A stretch of 64,000 bases of DNA from Lewinellaceae bacterium (GTDB taxonomy: Bacteria > Bacteroidota > Bacteroidia > Chitinophagales > Saprospiraceae): the NCBI GenBank assembly GCA_020636435.1, contig JACJXX010000002.1, forward strand, positions 558,001 through 622,000, given 5' to 3'. A program made the position numbers and the translations under genes. The notes under the pieces are model-generated. The model did not search any database. It had not been told where the DNA came from and was given only the letters and a program-made list of their open reading frames with translations. Of the stretch, positions 40,585 to 48,948 are shown piece after piece (position 1 is the stretch's first letter; the number at the start of each line of letters is the position of its first letter).

Positions 40585-40648
40585 AAACAATAGTCCATCT
40601 TTTTGAAACAATAGTCCGGATAGTGCCTGGCCGCAAGGCCTAATTTTG
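40585..40648 (+). promoter_or_regulatory. Phased half-site pair A3 plus -7 element before the LysM gene
   Basis: AAACAATAGTCC occurs identically at 40585-40596 and 40606-40617, 21 bp apart. TAATTTTG (40641-40648) begins 35 bp after the second half-site start. No -33 TTG. It is divergent from the promoter of the hybrid sensor (40521-40551). Confidence 0.72.
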
Positions 40649-40751
40649 TGGAGAACCCCATCAGAAAATTTCTAAAACAATGATACCATGCCCAAATCTG
40701 AGCACTCCACTTTTCACACGATAACAGAAGCTTTCTCCTAAAATCAACACC

Positions 40752-41039
40752 ATGAAATCATCGGTCAGGTTATGGGTAGCGTTCCTGTTTGCGTGGTTAA
40801 TTAACATACCATCTATCGCTCAGGCTACAAACAGCGCGTACACCATTCAGGAAAATGATTGGCTCAGCAAAATTGCACAAAAAACCTACGACAATCCTCA
40901 TTTGTATTATCGCATTATTGAAGGAACCAATAGGAAAGCGAAGTCCGATCACAGTAAGCGCGGGACATGGAAAAGCATGGCAGTCCCGACGGCCCTACTT
41001 TTGAATATTTGTTGGAAAAGAATACAGCGAAAGGCCTGA
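40752..41039 (+). pseudogene. LysM domain protein, apparently frame-shifted
   Basis: A signal peptide (MKSSVRLWVAFLFAWLINIPSIAQA) is followed by one LysM peptidoglycan/chitin-binding motif (YTIQENDWLSKIAQKTYDNPHLYYRIIEGTN). After about residue 65 this frame becomes unlike protein (HSKRGTWKSMAVPT...). The +1 frame from 40967 reads well instead, as MEKHGSPDGPTFEYLLEKN, then GLTLEAACQSIIDSSSRTDK and NADCQ, ending at 41116. A single-base loss or a deletion junction near 40950 probably split the gene. It follows promoter A3 and is likely a target of the AraC/HTCS regulators. Confidence 0.6.
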
Positions 41040-41116
41040 CATTGGAAGCGGCTTGCCAATCCATTATTGACAGCAGTAGCAGAACGGATAAACAATACAA
41101 CGCGGATTGTCAGTAG
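40967..41116 (+). pseudogene. Displaced C-terminal part of the LysM gene
   Basis: A 49-codon frame starting MEKHGSPDGPTFEYLLEKN and ending YNADCQ, offset by one base from the LysM frame and overlapping its end. Its composition is clearly protein-like. It has no start signals of its own, so it is read as the continuation of the LysM gene after a frameshift. It could instead be a separate small protein. Confidence 0.45.
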
Positions 41117-41130
41117 GCCGGATTATCCCC

Positions 41131-41619
41131 TTACCTGGTGAAAGACAGGGTATCGGTATGAACGCTGACTACTTTCCATCCGTCCTTCTGTTTGCGGAAG
41201 GCCTGAGTGGCCCGGATGGATACTTCCTGGGGTTCCCCGTTCACCAGGTTGCGCCCCTTAACCAGGTTTTGAACAATAGCGATATCAGCGCCCATGATAA
41301 TGTGCATGTTCTCGGGGTTCACCTCTCCCCCCAGGTTCAGGGAAGCCTGGTACTTCCAGTTCGCCAGCACTTGTTCCCAGCCTACCTGGGTGCCGCCGCC
41401 GGGGCCCATGTAGATGACATCATCGGTATGTGCCCATACTGATTTCATGGGTACCGGATCGCCTTCAAATATGGCGTTCAAGGCTTTAAAAAATTGACGG
41501 TTTGCTTCCAGAACTGCTTTTTTTTCATCGCCTCCGGAAGTTGGAATTGCGGGGTTTGACTGGAAAGCCGTTATTGCAATGATTACCAATGGCAGCCAAA
41601 TTGTTTTTACCTTTTTCAT
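41131..41619 (-). CDS. Secreted SnoaL-like/DUF4440 protein
   Basis: A 162-residue protein with a signal peptide (MKKVKTIWLPLVIIAITAFQS) and an NTF2/SnoaL-like fold (AVLEANRQFFKALNAIFEGDP, MKSVWAHTDDVIYMGPGGGTQVGWEQVLANWKY, ATQAFRKQKDGWKVVSVHTD). These domains bind small hydrophobic ligands or have isomerase/hydrolase activity. The W-H-x-D-D-V pattern is typical of DUF4440 proteins. It is last of three minus-strand genes (43958 to 41131) that may be co-transcribed from promoter A4. Confidence 0.75.
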   Translation of the reverse strand: MKKVKTIWLPLVIIAITAFQSNPAIPTSGGDEKKAVLEANRQFFKALNAIFEGDPVPMKSVWAHTDDVIYMGPGGGTQVGWEQVLANWKYQASLNLGGEVNPENMHIIMGADIAIVQNLVKGRNLVNGEPQEVSIRATQAFRKQKDGWKVVSVHTDTLSFTR

Positions 41620-41716
41620 GTGCGGTTGTTTTTTTTGTTGTAATTATTCAATATTTTGGACCATGAGCTTAACAAATGGTACTGTGCATTCACAGTAATT
41701 CAAAAGAGGACGCGCC

Positions 41717-42490
41717 TCATTTCGTATCGTGCACCTCCTCTACGGTATATTGCACGACATGTAGCGGCTCCCGGTACAGAGGGGCCAGAGCAGCCAGTAC
41801 CTGATCGCGTTCTTCGTGGTTTAACCACTCATTGGTGTCGCTGTCCGGATGAAAAAAGGAAGCGGCAAAGACTTCATCATTGGAAGGGTCATCGAGAAAG
41901 TAAGTCCGCCGGGTTTGGCCTGAGTTTTCTATAGCCATTGGAAAATCATTTACGACGATGTTTTTGCCTTCCTCATAATTTTCTGCCTTGAACAAATGGG
42001 TAAATAGGATAACTTCATCCCCTTTCCTGGGCAAGTAATTCGGCTCCGGGTCGTTGCTGGAGTGGCTATCGTGTACCCTTTCGGCAGTATACTGCTGAAT
42101 CCCGAGCGGCTCCCGGTACAATGGTTGCAACTGGGCGAGCACCTTATCTCTTTCCGAATGGTTCAACCACTCCTCCGGATCGCTGTCCGCATGGAAAAAG
42201 GAGATCACTAAAACTTCATCATTTTCCGGCCGGCTCATGAAGTAAGTGCGCCGGGTTTGGCCGGATTGCTGGATGGCGTTACTGAACCCTTCGATCACAA
42301 TTTGCTTGCCTTGTTCGTAATCATCGGCATTGAACAGGTGGGTAAAAATGATAGCCTGGTCACCTGATTGTGGTAAATAGGATAATTCTGGTTCCGGATC
42401 CTCCGATTTACAAGAAAAACACAACAGTTGTACGGCAACCAAGAAAACAGCAAGTGGGAAGTAATTCCTTAGGTGATGGGTGGTAAACAT
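41717..42490 (-). CDS. Lipoprotein with two tandem ABM-like (dimeric alpha/beta barrel) domains
   Basis: A 257-residue predicted lipoprotein (lipobox LCFSC, followed by KSEDPEPE). It contains two near-identical halves, each about 105 residues: YLPQSGDQAIIFTHLFNADDYEQGK... and YLPRKGDEVILFTHLFKAENYEEGK.... Each ends in (W)LNH(S/E)ERD.VLA.L.PLYREPL...QYT.E.VHD. This is an internal duplication. The fold resembles antibiotic-biosynthesis-monooxygenase-like domains, with two copies giving a pseudo-dimer on one chain. Function is unknown. It lies between the SnoaL-like and the solute-binding genes on the same strand. Confidence 0.7.
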   Translation of the reverse strand: MFTTHHLRNYFPLAVFLVAVQLLCFSCKSEDPEPELSYLPQSGDQAIIFTHLFNADDYEQGKQIVIEGFSNAIQQSGQTRRTYFMSRPENDEVLVISFFHADSDPEEWLNHSERDKVLAQLQPLYREPLGIQQYTAERVHDSHSSNDPEPNYLPRKGDEVILFTHLFKAENYEEGKNIVVNDFPMAIENSGQTRRTYFLDDPSNDEVFAASFFHPDSDTNEWLNHEERDQVLAALAPLYREPLHVVQYTVEEVHDTK

Positions 42491-42665
42491 GGAATTGATA
42501 TTTAAAGGATTAACTAATCTACCGGGTTTCTGAAACCTGGCAAGTTAAGTTTAACATTATGTATCTGGATACAATTAATCAGACATGGAACCCAGGCTGA
42601 GTCCTTCATATTCACTCCCTCATTCCTTCACTCCTTCACTCCTTCACTCACTAAACTTACCGAAC

Positions 42666-43958
42666 TCAGTTGATGTCCAACTGGCCACTGGAATTGTCAT
42701 AATGGCCGAAAGATTCCCATTCGAAGCCTCCATTATCCTGCGATAGCCCCCAAAATTCAAAGAAGGCATATTTTCTGTCTCCGGCTTCGTCGAAAGCCGT
42801 CCTTCCGGTGATCCCGTAGTGGTATTTCGCCGCCTGCCCGAGGGCTGCGCGGAAGCTTTGAGGGTTGGAGGGGGATGCACAATCGCGGTAGGCCTGCGTC
42901 ATGAGCCAGACGGCATCGTAAGACGTCAGGGCGAACACCTCCGGCGCCCGGCCCAATTGGGAAGCCAGTTGTTGTTCGATGGGCTCCCAGGAGTCCATGG
43001 CGGCTGGATCGGGCGCAAAGGAAGGGCAGCGCAGGCCTTGCTGCAAGGCGAACTGAGCGGCGGCCGGGTCCTCGAGGAGGTTGGCGTTATTGGCGAAGGC
43101 GGAACTGCCGTACCAGCGCACCAGGGCGCAATCGGGCTCCTGGGCGGCGGCGGAAAGAATGGAAGCCCCTTCTCCGAAACTGAGCAAATAAACGGCAACC
43201 TGTGCCGCCGGAGATTGCTGAAGCGCCTGGCTGATGGATGCAGCGACTTGTGCGGCAATGTCGGCGCTGTTCACATTGGAAGGTTCGTATTGGATGGAGT
43301 TCAAGACAGTTTTACCCTGTTGCTCCAAAAGTGGCGTGACATCCTGGATGAGGCCTTCGCCCCAGACATCATCCCGCACTACGGGGATTACCGTTTCTAT
43401 TCCGTCATGACTGAACAGGGCAGCCATGGCTTCGGCCTGATTGCCGTCACTGGGCACGAGCCGAAACAGGTTGTCATCGGCTATAGCAAGGCTACTGGCC
43501 ACGCTGGAGGGGCTCAGGAGGATGACCCCCTGCTGGTCGGCATAATCCAGCGAGGCAGCGGCATCGGCACTGGAATAAGGGCCGATAATAAAACGGACCC
43601 CCTGGCCATCCAATTCCTCCAACTGTTGAAGGGCCGTTTCCGGATCCGAACCTGTATCTTTGATAGTAAACTCTATCTCCAGCCCGCTACCGGTTGAATT
43701 CAGATACTCGCTGACATCCCGTATGGCTAAAGTGGCGCCCGCCTGAGCGCTTTCACCCGCCGAGGCAGCGGCGCCACTGAGGGGAATCAACATTCCGATC
43801 TTCAGGTTATCTTTGGCTATCGTTTCATCGGTTTTCCGGCAGCCAACCGCGAGCATAATGCCCAGGGCCATCAACAAGCTGGCTATGGCCAGCCATTTAT
43901 TGGGGAACCCGGCATTGCTGTCCGGGTAACCGAAGCATCTATAATAGATCAATGGCAT
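42666..43958 (-). CDS. ABC-type branched-chain amino-acid/amide-like solute-binding lipoprotein
   Basis: A 430-residue periplasmic-binding-fold type I protein. The lipobox is LAVGC (C40). The mature part starts LKIGMLIPLSGAAASAGESAQAGATLAI, a standard LIV-binding-protein beginning, and continues with FIIGPYSSADAAASLDYADQQGVILLSP and TSYDAVWLMTQAYRDC. No permease or ATPase gene is adjacent, so it may work as a sensor or receptor rather than in classic transport. Promoter A4 (phased sites 44217-44185 and TAACTTTG 44161-44154) lies upstream with a leader of about 190 nt. The homologous lipoprotein at 44269 is divergent. Confidence 0.82.
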   Translation of the reverse strand: MPLIYYRCFGYPDSNAGFPNKWLAIASLLMALGIMLAVGCRKTDETIAKDNLKIGMLIPLSGAAASAGESAQAGATLAIRDVSEYLNSTGSGLEIEFTIKDTGSDPETALQQLEELDGQGVRFIIGPYSSADAAASLDYADQQGVILLSPSSVASSLAIADDNLFRLVPSDGNQAEAMAALFSHDGIETVIPVVRDDVWGEGLIQDVTPLLEQQGKTVLNSIQYEPSNVNSADIAAQVAASISQALQQSPAAQVAVYLLSFGEGASILSAAAQEPDCALVRWYGSSAFANNANLLEDPAAAQFALQQGLRCPSFAPDPAAMDSWEPIEQQLASQLGRAPEVFALTSYDAVWLMTQAYRDCASPSNPQSFRAALGQAAKYHYGITGRTAFDEAGDRKYAFFEFWGLSQDNGGFEWESFGHYDNSSGQLDIN

Positions 43959-44153
43959 AATTGGCTTATTTTTATTCTACGATAAGTGATGAGACATAAA
44001 TAAGGTGAGCCAATAGGCAAAATATTTTTTCGCCAGACGAGGCTTTTCCGAGGCGCATCCGTACGGACGCAACGAGGAAGTAACGAAGTATGGCGGAAAA
44101 AGATGAAGCATATTGGCTTATGTTATTTATTTCTCATCACTAAAAGGACAGTG

Positions 44154-44217
44154 CAAAGTTATCCCTTTCTGGAGGGCTCTGTTTGGACTATTGTTTTAAA
44201 AAAGTGGATTATTGTTT
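44154..44217 (-). promoter_or_regulatory. Phased half-site pair A4 plus -7 element
   Basis: On the minus strand AAACAATAATCC (44217-44206) and AAACAATAGTCC (44196-44185) are 21 bp apart. TAACTTTG (44161-44154) begins 35 bp downstream of the proximal half-site start. The same block lies 8 bp before a plus-strand -7 element (44225-44232), so it may affect both divergent genes. Confidence 0.72.
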
Positions 44218-44224
44218 CAACTTG

Positions 44225-44232
44225 TAATTTTG
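44225..44232 (+). promoter_or_regulatory. -7 element of the second solute-binding gene
   Basis: TAATTTTG matches TAnnTTTG, 37 bp before the ATG at 44269. No TTG at 20 nt. The phased sites A4 lie immediately upstream. Confidence 0.5.
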
Positions 44233-44268
44233 CAATGTTAGATTGGGGGATGGCGTTCTTCTTTTGGC

Positions 44269-45450
44269 ATGGAATCGAAAACAATGCTATTCAAAATGAA
44301 ATACATCCAATTTTTCTTCCTGGGGCTATGCCTGTTCAGCCTCGGATGCAACAACAATGATAAGGCAGAACAGCCCGAGCCACTGGTGCTGGGAGCAATT
44401 TACAACCTGACCGGCAGCCAATCTGTACTGGACGTGCCCTCCTCTAAAGGGGCGCAACTGGCCATTGAACAGGCCAACGCCAATGGAGGCGTTGATGGCC
44501 AAGAGGTGCAACTGATACAAAAAGACGGGCAGACCGACACGGAAGCCCTGAAAACCGGCGTGGCCGAATTGCTCGCCGAGTTTCCATCTGTCGCTGCCTT
44601 CCTGGGCCTTTCGGATACCGATCAGGTGCTCGCCGCAGCCGGCGTTGCCGCCGACAGCCACCGGGTCTTTTTAACCTCAGGCGCCACCTCCCCAAAGTTG
44701 CCCGGCCAGATTCCGGATTATCTCTTTCTCGCCTGCTTTGGCGACAATGTACAGGCTGCCGCCGCTGCGGAATGGGCCTACAACGAGCTGGATGCCCGCA
44801 CCGTCTCCGTAGTCTTCGATTCTACCGATACCTACACGCGCCTGTTGCAGGGTTATTTCATCAGCCGCTTTGAGGATTTGGGTGGCCAGGTGCTGATAAA
44901 AAAAGCCTATGCTCAGGGCAACATCGCCCCGGCTGTTCAGGAAATCCAACCCTCCGATTTTATCTTTTTTGCTGCTCTGCCACAGGACGCGCCCGCCGGC
45001 GTGCAGTTGATCCGCCAGGCTGGCTTTACCGTTCCCATCATCGGCGGCGATGCCTTTGACGAACCGGAAAGCTGGGATGGCCAAATGGATATTAGCGGGG
45101 TGTTTTTCACTACCCACGCATACCTGGGCGCCGACAATCCCAATCCCCAGGTGCAGGCTTTCCGCCAGGCTTATGCACAAGCTTATGGCGAAGAACCCAA
45201 CGCCTTTGCCGCTCTGGGTTATGATGCAGCCCGGCTGTTGATCGAGGCGCTGGAGAAATCGGCAAGTTCTTCTCCGGAAAAAGTCCGCCAGGCACTGGCT
45301 TCCATCCAAAATTTCGCAGGCGCGACGGGCAGCATCAGCTATGGCCCGGACAATCGGATACCCAGAAAGTCAGTAACCATTATGGAAGTCAGGGAAGGAA
45401 TGCAGAAACTGGTGGTTGAACTGGTGCCGGAACAGGTGCCGGAACCGTGA
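44269..45450 (+). CDS. ABC-type solute-binding lipoprotein (LIV-binding-like)
   Basis: A 393-residue (from ATG 44269; ATG 44296 is an equally good start) type I periplasmic binding protein. Signal and lipobox: FFLGLCLFSLGC. The mature chain starts LVLGAIYNLTGSQSVLDVPSSKGAQLAIEQANANGGVDG, then FLGLSDTDQVLAAAGVAAD, IIGGDAFDEPESW and AALGYDAARLLIEALEKS. It is a divergent paralogue of the protein encoded at 42666-43958, again with no transporter genes nearby. The pair with a shared regulatory block suggests two alternate ligand receptors under one control. Confidence 0.82.
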   Translation: MESKTMLFKMKYIQFFFLGLCLFSLGCNNNDKAEQPEPLVLGAIYNLTGSQSVLDVPSSKGAQLAIEQANANGGVDGQEVQLIQKDGQTDTEALKTGVAELLAEFPSVAAFLGLSDTDQVLAAAGVAADSHRVFLTSGATSPKLPGQIPDYLFLACFGDNVQAAAAAEWAYNELDARTVSVVFDSTDTYTRLLQGYFISRFEDLGGQVLIKKAYAQGNIAPAVQEIQPSDFIFFAALPQDAPAGVQLIRQAGFTVPIIGGDAFDEPESWDGQMDISGVFFTTHAYLGADNPNPQVQAFRQAYAQAYGEEPNAFAALGYDAARLLIEALEKSASSSPEKVRQALASIQNFAGATGSISYGPDNRIPRKSVTIMEVREGMQKLVVELVPEQVPEP

Positions 45451-45496
45451 TGTTGAGATGAATTGTTCAGGCGGAAAAAGCAATTTGCAATTTTTA

Positions 45497-45655
45497 GGCA
45501 CGAGGAAAGAATAAAGTGTTCAATTATGGGGCAGTAATTTTTGTGCCAGGCAAGGCGCGAAGAATGAGGATAGCCAAAGCTACCTGAGTGATGAGCAACG
45601 CAGCATGGCGCAAAAAGTACAAGCCAGAATGGACAGTTTATTCTTTCGTCGTGCC
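45497..45655. mobile_element. MITE family D, copy 4 (159 bp), TTA target duplication
   Basis: Nearly identical to copy 1 and lacking the 27-bp insertion. TTA flanks at 45494-45496 and 45656-45658. Confidence 0.85.
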
Positions 45656-45674
45656 TTAAAGGAAACTCGCTTCC

Positions 45675-46919
45675 ATGACGCCTTATCTCCGGCAACGCAG
45701 CTTGTATCCTCCTCTAATTAGCGCCCCCCCTCCAGGCAATTTGGCGGTGGTTGTCGCCATTCCTGCTTTTGATGAGCCCGGCCTGTTGGGTAGCCTTCGT
45801 TGCCTGTTCGAATGCGTGGCCCCTGAAGGCGGCGCGGTGGAAGTCATTGTAGTTGTAAACGAGCCGGAAGATGCCCCGAATGCAGTCGTAGCCCGAAACC
45901 TGGAGATATTCAACCAGACCCGTCAATGGGCGGCTGCCCACCGGCGCCCCGGCCTGCAATTTTTTATTTTACACCAGGCGCTGCCTTCCCGGCATGCAGG
46001 CGTTGGCCTGGCCCGCAAGATCGCCATGGATGAAGCTTGCTGGCGGCTGGAGCAGGCGGGGCGGCCGGATGGCGTGATCGCTTGTTTCGATGCTGACAGC
46101 CGTTGTGATGCCAACTACTTTCAAGTCCTGGCCCAACATTTCCGGGAGCATCCAGGCTGCCCGGCGGCCTCCATTTATTTCGAACACCCGCTTAAAGGTA
46201 TCGATTATCCTTCCCCGGTCTATGAAGCCATCCTATCCTATGAATTGCATCTTCGCTATTATGTGCAGGCTCAGCGCTGGGCGGGATTTCCTCACGCTTT
46301 TCATACGGTAGGCTCGAGTATGGCAGTGCGCTGTTCGGCCTATCAGCAACAAGGGGGCATGAATAAACGAAAGGCAGGGGAAGATTTTTATTTTATACAC
46401 AAGTTTACCCCCCTGGCGGGCTTTGCTCAGCTTACCGAAGCCCGGGTCATCCCTTCGCCGCGCCCCAGCCACAGAGTGCCTTTTGGCACGGGAAAAGCCG
46501 TTCGGGATATGCTGGAGCAAGGGGGAAGCTACCTTAGCTATCCGCCTGAATCCTTTATCGAATTAAAAGATTTTTTGACGTGTCTGCCATCTTTTTATGA
46601 ACAGCCCGCACCCTGGAAAGAACGCCGGATGAGCTCCGTATTAAGGGAATTTCTCATAATGCAGGGCTTTGAGCATAAATTATCCGAACTGTTGCTTCAT
46701 TCGGCTTCTTATGCCACCTTTCGCGGCCGGTTCTTCCGCTGGTTCAATGCTTTCCTGGTCATGAAATACCTGCACTTTGCGCGGAGTAAAGGACGGGCAG
46801 ATGTGCCGGCCTCTCTTGCTGCACGTTGGTTGTTGGAAGAACGGGGCCAGTTGCCAGAACAGAAGGACGATTATGCGTTGTTGTCGCGATACCGGGAAAT
46901 TGAGAGAATGAGAGATTAA
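45675..46919 (+). CDS. Family 2-like glycosyltransferase
   Basis: A 414-residue protein with a GT-A fold. The N-terminal AVVVAIPAFDEPGLLGSLRCL and VIVVVNEPEDAPN fit the nucleotide-sugar site, and CFDADSRCDANYF carries the metal-binding DxD-type motif. GSSMAVRCSAYQQQGGMNKRKAGEDFYF is the usual acceptor-side region with the ED pair. No membrane helices are obvious. It stands alone after a MITE, so the sugar product is unknown. The start ATG at 45675 lies only 17 bp after the MITE target duplication, so the promoter may lie in or before the MITE. Confidence 0.82.
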   Translation: MTPYLRQRSLYPPLISAPPPGNLAVVVAIPAFDEPGLLGSLRCLFECVAPEGGAVEVIVVVNEPEDAPNAVVARNLEIFNQTRQWAAAHRRPGLQFFILHQALPSRHAGVGLARKIAMDEACWRLEQAGRPDGVIACFDADSRCDANYFQVLAQHFREHPGCPAASIYFEHPLKGIDYPSPVYEAILSYELHLRYYVQAQRWAGFPHAFHTVGSSMAVRCSAYQQQGGMNKRKAGEDFYFIHKFTPLAGFAQLTEARVIPSPRPSHRVPFGTGKAVRDMLEQGGSYLSYPPESFIELKDFLTCLPSFYEQPAPWKERRMSSVLREFLIMQGFEHKLSELLLHSASYATFRGRFFRWFNAFLVMKYLHFARSKGRADVPASLAARWLLEERGQLPEQKDDYALLSRYREIERMRD

Positions 46920-46965
46920 ATTAGCAGCTTTGCCTCCCTCATTCCTTCATTCCCTCATTCCTTCA

Positions 46966-47550
46966 TCAATGCAAAGCCGGCCTGATCTCCAGCCCGTTCA
47001 CCACTTCCCCTTCCTGCTCCATCCACCAGTTGAGGCGGCTGTAGACCATCTTCTGAGGAAAATAATTCAATGCCATCTTGACGAAGATATGCCCGTGTTT
47101 GGCTTCCGACGTCCAGAGCATTTTGTAGAACCGCTTCAGTTCGGGGTCCTCCAGCGATTCCTCGATCAACCGAAACCGCTCGGCGCCGCGCGTTTCAAAG
47201 ACCGAACTGATCAGCAGGCGGTCCAGGAATCGTTCTTCAATGCCCGAATGCATGCGTTTCATCAGGCCCTTGATGTAGGGGTCTTCAGAAATGGAGTGCA
47301 GCAAAGGCACTTCTCGCCTCTGCATCAGCTCGACCACCTGCTGAAAGTGTTCCAGTTCTTCAATGGCCGTTTCAATCAGCTCGGGAATGATCTCCGAGCG
47401 GTTGGGGTATTTGGCGACGAGGCTCATGGCCGCCGCCGAGGCCTTGCGTTCGCAATCGGCATGGTCTTGCAAAAAAGCATCAAAGTCATTCATGACGGCC
47501 TCCAACCATTCTGGTTTGCTGGCCACTGCGATGTCGAGATTGAGTTTCAT
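46966..47550 (-). CDS. miaE: tRNA-(ms2io6A)-hydroxylase, MiaE-like
   Basis: A 194-residue di-iron protein from ATG 47550. Ligand motifs for a ferritin-like four-helix bundle are present: E in KASAAAMSL.., ELIETAIEELEHFQQV (E and ExxH), GIEERFLDRLLI, and LWTSEAKHGHIFVK (ExxH). MiaE hydroxylates the isopentenyl group of ms2i6A at position 37 of some tRNAs. The frame could be opened 33 bp earlier only with a TTG. It precedes, on the same strand, the gap of 43 bp after the dehydrogenase gene at 47594. Confidence 0.85.
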   Translation of the reverse strand: MKLNLDIAVASKPEWLEAVMNDFDAFLQDHADCERKASAAAMSLVAKYPNRSEIIPELIETAIEELEHFQQVVELMQRREVPLLHSISEDPYIKGLMKRMHSGIEERFLDRLLISSVFETRGAERFRLIEESLEDPELKRFYKMLWTSEAKHGHIFVKMALNYFPQKMVYSRLNWWMEQEGEVVNGLEIRPALH

Positions 47551-47593
47551 GATCGAAATTTTCTTTTTGTTCCGCAGTTCCAAGGTTTTGCAG

Positions 47594-48748
47594 TTAAAAA
47601 AACCGCCTCCCTTCCCGCGCCATCCTCCTCAACAACGGGCTGCACCGGTACCGGTCCTCCAGATACTCCCCGTGCAGGCGGTCCAGCGTAGCCACGCAGT
47701 AAGTGATCCCTTTCTCATCTGCCCATTGCAACAGCCCTTTCGGATAATTTACCCCCTGGGTCATAGCCAGCTCAATGTCGTCGCGGGAAGCGATGTTGAG
47801 ATAGAGGGCATCGGCCGCCTCGTTGATCAGCATGACGAGGATGCGCCAGACGATCTGCTCGCCCAGCTTTTTGTCTTTGGTGGGTTCCGGGTTTTGGGCG
47901 CCGTCGCGGTAACCGTAGAAGCCCCGCCCTGTTTTTCTACCCAAATACCCAGCCTCCATCAGCCGCTTTTGAGTAAAGGCAGGCTTGTAGCGCGGGTCGT
48001 AATAGAAAGCCTGGAAAACGGTTTCTGTGACCGTATAGTTGACGTCGTGCCCGATGTAGTCCATCAGCGCAAAAGGCCCCATGCGGAAGCCGCCCAGCTC
48101 GGTCATGGCCCAATCGATGGTGGGCGCGTCCGCCAGGCCTTCCTCCAGTATGCGCAGCGCTTCCCCGTAGAAGGGCCGCGCCACCCGGTTGACGATAAAG
48201 CCGGGGGTGTCTTTGGCGGCCACCGTGGTTTTGCCCCAGCTTTGGATCAACTGTTCAGATTGTTTCAGCGTTTCATGGTTCGTCTGCACTGCCGGAATGA
48301 TTTCCACCAGCTTCATTAACGGAGCGGGATTGAAAAAGTGGATGCCGATCACCCGGGAAGGATTCTTGCAGGCGGAAGCAATGGAGGCGATGGAAAGGGA
48401 ACTCGTATTGGTCGCCAGGATACAATCTTGTGGAACGATATCCTCTACTTGTTCAAAGACGGCTTTTTTTACATCAAGGTTTTCCACAATGGCTTCAATG
48501 ACCAGGCCGGCGTTCTTGTATTCATACATAGAGTCCACGAACCGGATGCGGCCGAGGATGCCGGCCGAGTCCTTTTGCTCCAGCCGGCCTTTTTCCACCA
48601 ACCGCGCCAGTATTTTTTCCAGTTTGGCCCGCGCCCGCTTCAGCGCGTCGGGGTTGTTGTCGTAAAGCAATACGTCGTGCCCGGCCGTAGCGGCCACCTG
48701 GGCAATGCCCGAGCCCATGGAGCCGGAACCGATGATGCCTGTTTTCAT
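47594..48748 (-). CDS. 3-hydroxyacyl-CoA dehydrogenase
   Basis: A 384-residue NAD-dependent enzyme from ATG 48748, where the Rossmann motif begins (MKTGIIGSGSMGSGIAQVAATAGHDVLLYD). It oxidises 3-hydroxyacyl-CoA in beta-oxidation or phenylacetate/butyrate routes. ATNTSSLSIASIAS, GIHFFNPAPLMKLVEII (catalytic His), and KDTPGFIVNRVARPF are the standard signatures. The C-terminal domain is doubled, as in PaaH/FadB-like single-chain dehydrogenases, and retains GVNYPKGLLQWADEKG. It is not in a visible beta-oxidation operon. Confidence 0.9.
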   Translation of the reverse strand: MKTGIIGSGSMGSGIAQVAATAGHDVLLYDNNPDALKRARAKLEKILARLVEKGRLEQKDSAGILGRIRFVDSMYEYKNAGLVIEAIVENLDVKKAVFEQVEDIVPQDCILATNTSSLSIASIASACKNPSRVIGIHFFNPAPLMKLVEIIPAVQTNHETLKQSEQLIQSWGKTTVAAKDTPGFIVNRVARPFYGEALRILEEGLADAPTIDWAMTELGGFRMGPFALMDYIGHDVNYTVTETVFQAFYYDPRYKPAFTQKRLMEAGYLGRKTGRGFYGYRDGAQNPEPTKDKKLGEQIVWRILVMLINEAADALYLNIASRDDIELAMTQGVNYPKGLLQWADEKGITYCVATLDRLHGEYLEDRYRCSPLLRRMAREGRRFF

Positions 48749-48910
48749 AGGAGTGTGTAAACGTGTAAAGGTGCGAGTTTTGCGAAGATAAGGAAAAGTA
48801 GGAAGGGAAGGGTTTATCCAAAGAAAATAGTCATGCCTCTCCATTCAACCACTCCTCGGGTAGCCCTCCCAATCCGGCCGGGCCGTTTTTGGGAGAATGT
48901 GCTTTTTGCT

Positions 48911-48941
48911 GTCAGCTGACAACTTCGAGTTGTCTGCTGAC
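48911..48941. repeat. 31-bp palindromic repeat K, copy 2
   Basis: GTCAGCTGACAAC ... GTTGTCTGCTGAC, the inverted copy of the repeat at 6584-6614. Confidence 0.6.
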
Positions 48942-48948
48942 TTTCCTC

